Part shown: positions 63,242 through 64,000 of the stretch, one piece after another | Position numbering within the stretch: the first letter of the stretch is position 1 | Layout: the number at the start of each line of letters is the position of its first letter | Source: Nocardia farcinica | GTDB lineage: Bacteria; Actinomycetota; Actinomycetes; Mycobacteriales; Mycobacteriaceae | Length of the DNA stretch: 64,000 nt | NCBI RefSeq assembly: GCF_001182745.1 | Contig: NZ_LN868939.1 | Span: 186,001-250,000 of the forward strand | Reading direction: 5' to 3' | Notes under the pieces: generated by a model | Databases searched by the model: none | Seen by the model: the letters and a program-made list of their open reading frames with translations, nothing else | Told to the model about the DNA's origin: nothing | Program-made: the position numbers and the translations under genes

Positions 63242-64000
63242 TCAGGACTCCAGGCGCTCGATGATGGTCGCATTCGCCGTGCCGCCGCCCTCGCAGATGG
63301 TGAGCAGCCCGTAACGCCCGTTGCGGCGCTCGAGCTCGTTGAGCAGGGTGGCGAACAGCTTCGCGCCGGTCGCGCCGAGCGGGTGGCCCAAAGCGATCGC
63401 CCCGCCGTTGACGTTGACCTTCTCCGGATCCGCGCCGGTCTCCTTGATCCAGGCCAGCACCACCGGCGCGAACGCCTCGTTGATCTCCACCACGTCGATG
63501 TCGTCGATGCTCAGCCCGGTCTTTTCCAATGCCCACTTGGTCGCCGGGATCGGCGCGGTGAGCATGAAGATCGGGTCCGCACCACGCGCGCTGACGTGGT
63601 GGATGCGGGCGCGGGGCTTCAGCCCGTACTCCTGCACCGCCCATTCCGAGGCGAGCAGGGTCGCGCTGGCACCGTCGGAGATCTGGCTGGCCACCGCCGC
63701 GGTGAGCGGGCTGCCCTCGGCGAGCGGGGGTAGGGAGGCCATCTTCTCCAGGCTGGTCTCGCGCGGGCCCTGGTCGATCCAGAAGTCGCCGACGGGGACG
63801 ATCTCGTTGTCGAAGCGGCCGTTCTTGATGGCGTCGCGGGCGCGTTCGTGGCTGCGCAGCGCCCATTCCTCCATGTCGCGGCGGCTGATGTTCCACTTCT
63901 CGGCGATCAGCTGCGCGCCGCGGAACTGCGACACCTCTTCGGTGCCGTAGCGGTGGTCCCAGCCCTGGGCGCCGACGAACGGGGAGTCGAAGCCGTATTC
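63242..64000 (-). CDS. fadA6: acetyl-CoA acetyltransferase FadA6, N-terminus outside window
   Basis: 252 C-terminal residues of a thiolase; the frame is open to the right edge. [48 protein letters not shown] with the catalytic His, and TICEGGGTANATIIERL with the second Cys (CEGGG) are visible. In M. tuberculosis FadA6 (Rv3556c) lies near ipdABC and carries out a late thiolysis of the CD-ring chain. Here it is 20 kb away from ipdC. Confidence 0.82.
   Translation of the reverse strand, partial: EYGFDSPFVGAQGWDHRYGTEEVSQFRGAQLIAEKWNISRRDMEEWALRSHERARDAIKNGRFDNEIVPVGDFWIDQGPRETSLEKMASLPPLAEGSPLTAAVASQISDGASATLLASEWAVQEYGLKPRARIHHVSARGADPIFMLTAPIPATKWALEKTGLSIDDIDVVEINEAFAPVVLAWIKETGADPEKVNVNGGAIALGHPLGATGAKLFATLLNELERRNGRYGLLTICEGGGTANATIIERLES

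Overview
The window is GC-rich, gene-dense actinobacterial DNA. Gene content and order point to a mycolic-acid actinomycete close to Nocardia or Rhodococcus. The evidence is an Mce/YrbE import operon, sterol-catabolic genes in nearly the order of the Mycobacterium tuberculosis otsA-mce4-fadA6 region, and accessory families typical of these genera (DUF397 with XRE partner, DUF6545-like membrane protein, F420/LLM oxidoreductases). The genus is inferred, not proven. No rRNA, tRNA or CRISPR array was seen.

Region 1 (1-18.1 kb): the 3' part of otsA, a PhoP/PhoR two-component pair, then a ten-gene minus-strand operon (yrbE4AB, mce4A-F, two Mce-associated proteins) for sterol uptake. Upstream lie hsd4A and the ferredoxin fdxD, with chsE4-chsE5 (side-chain acyl-CoA dehydrogenase) divergent. 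Region 2 (18.1-33.5 kb): sterol side-chain activation and beta-oxidation: a thioesterase-like gene, divergent fadD19/echA19, a second acyl-CoA ligase, an F420-type oxidoreductase, a plus-strand operon with a double OB-fold protein, Ltp4, Ltp3, a second LLM oxidoreductase and a KSI-like protein, and divergent cyp125/fadA5. Nine sites resembling the KstR operator TnnAACnnGTTnnA lie in the promoters of this set, so the block reads as a KstR regulon. A VOC gene and an ECF sigma gene are embedded in it.

Region 3 (33.5-37.6 kb): an EspR-like DNA-binding protein facing a three-gene operon (secreted Gly/Ser/Ala repeat protein with an apparent frameshift, ImmA-type metallopeptidase, multi-helix membrane protein). 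Region 4 (37.7-43.1 kb): CD-ring degradation genes (two SDRs, echA20, ipdA, ipdB, ipdC) with a KstR2-like operator between the divergent arms. The matching fadA6 appears only at the right edge (63.2 kb onwards).

Region 5 (43.1-63.2 kb): about 20 kb of accessory DNA between ipdC and fadA6. It holds regulator/enzyme pairs (GlxA-AraC with isochorismatase-like; XRE with SDR), an LLM monooxygenase, an ECF41-type sigma factor facing a serine hydrolase, DoxX and AhpD-like operon with two matching promoters, an orphan CvnE/CYP157-like P450, an XRE-DUF397 pair, nested IS3-family elements that have cut a regulator gene, two esterase-like hydrolases, a PucR-type regulator, tiny overlapping ORFs, a HAD hydrolase and a frameshifted cold-shock gene.
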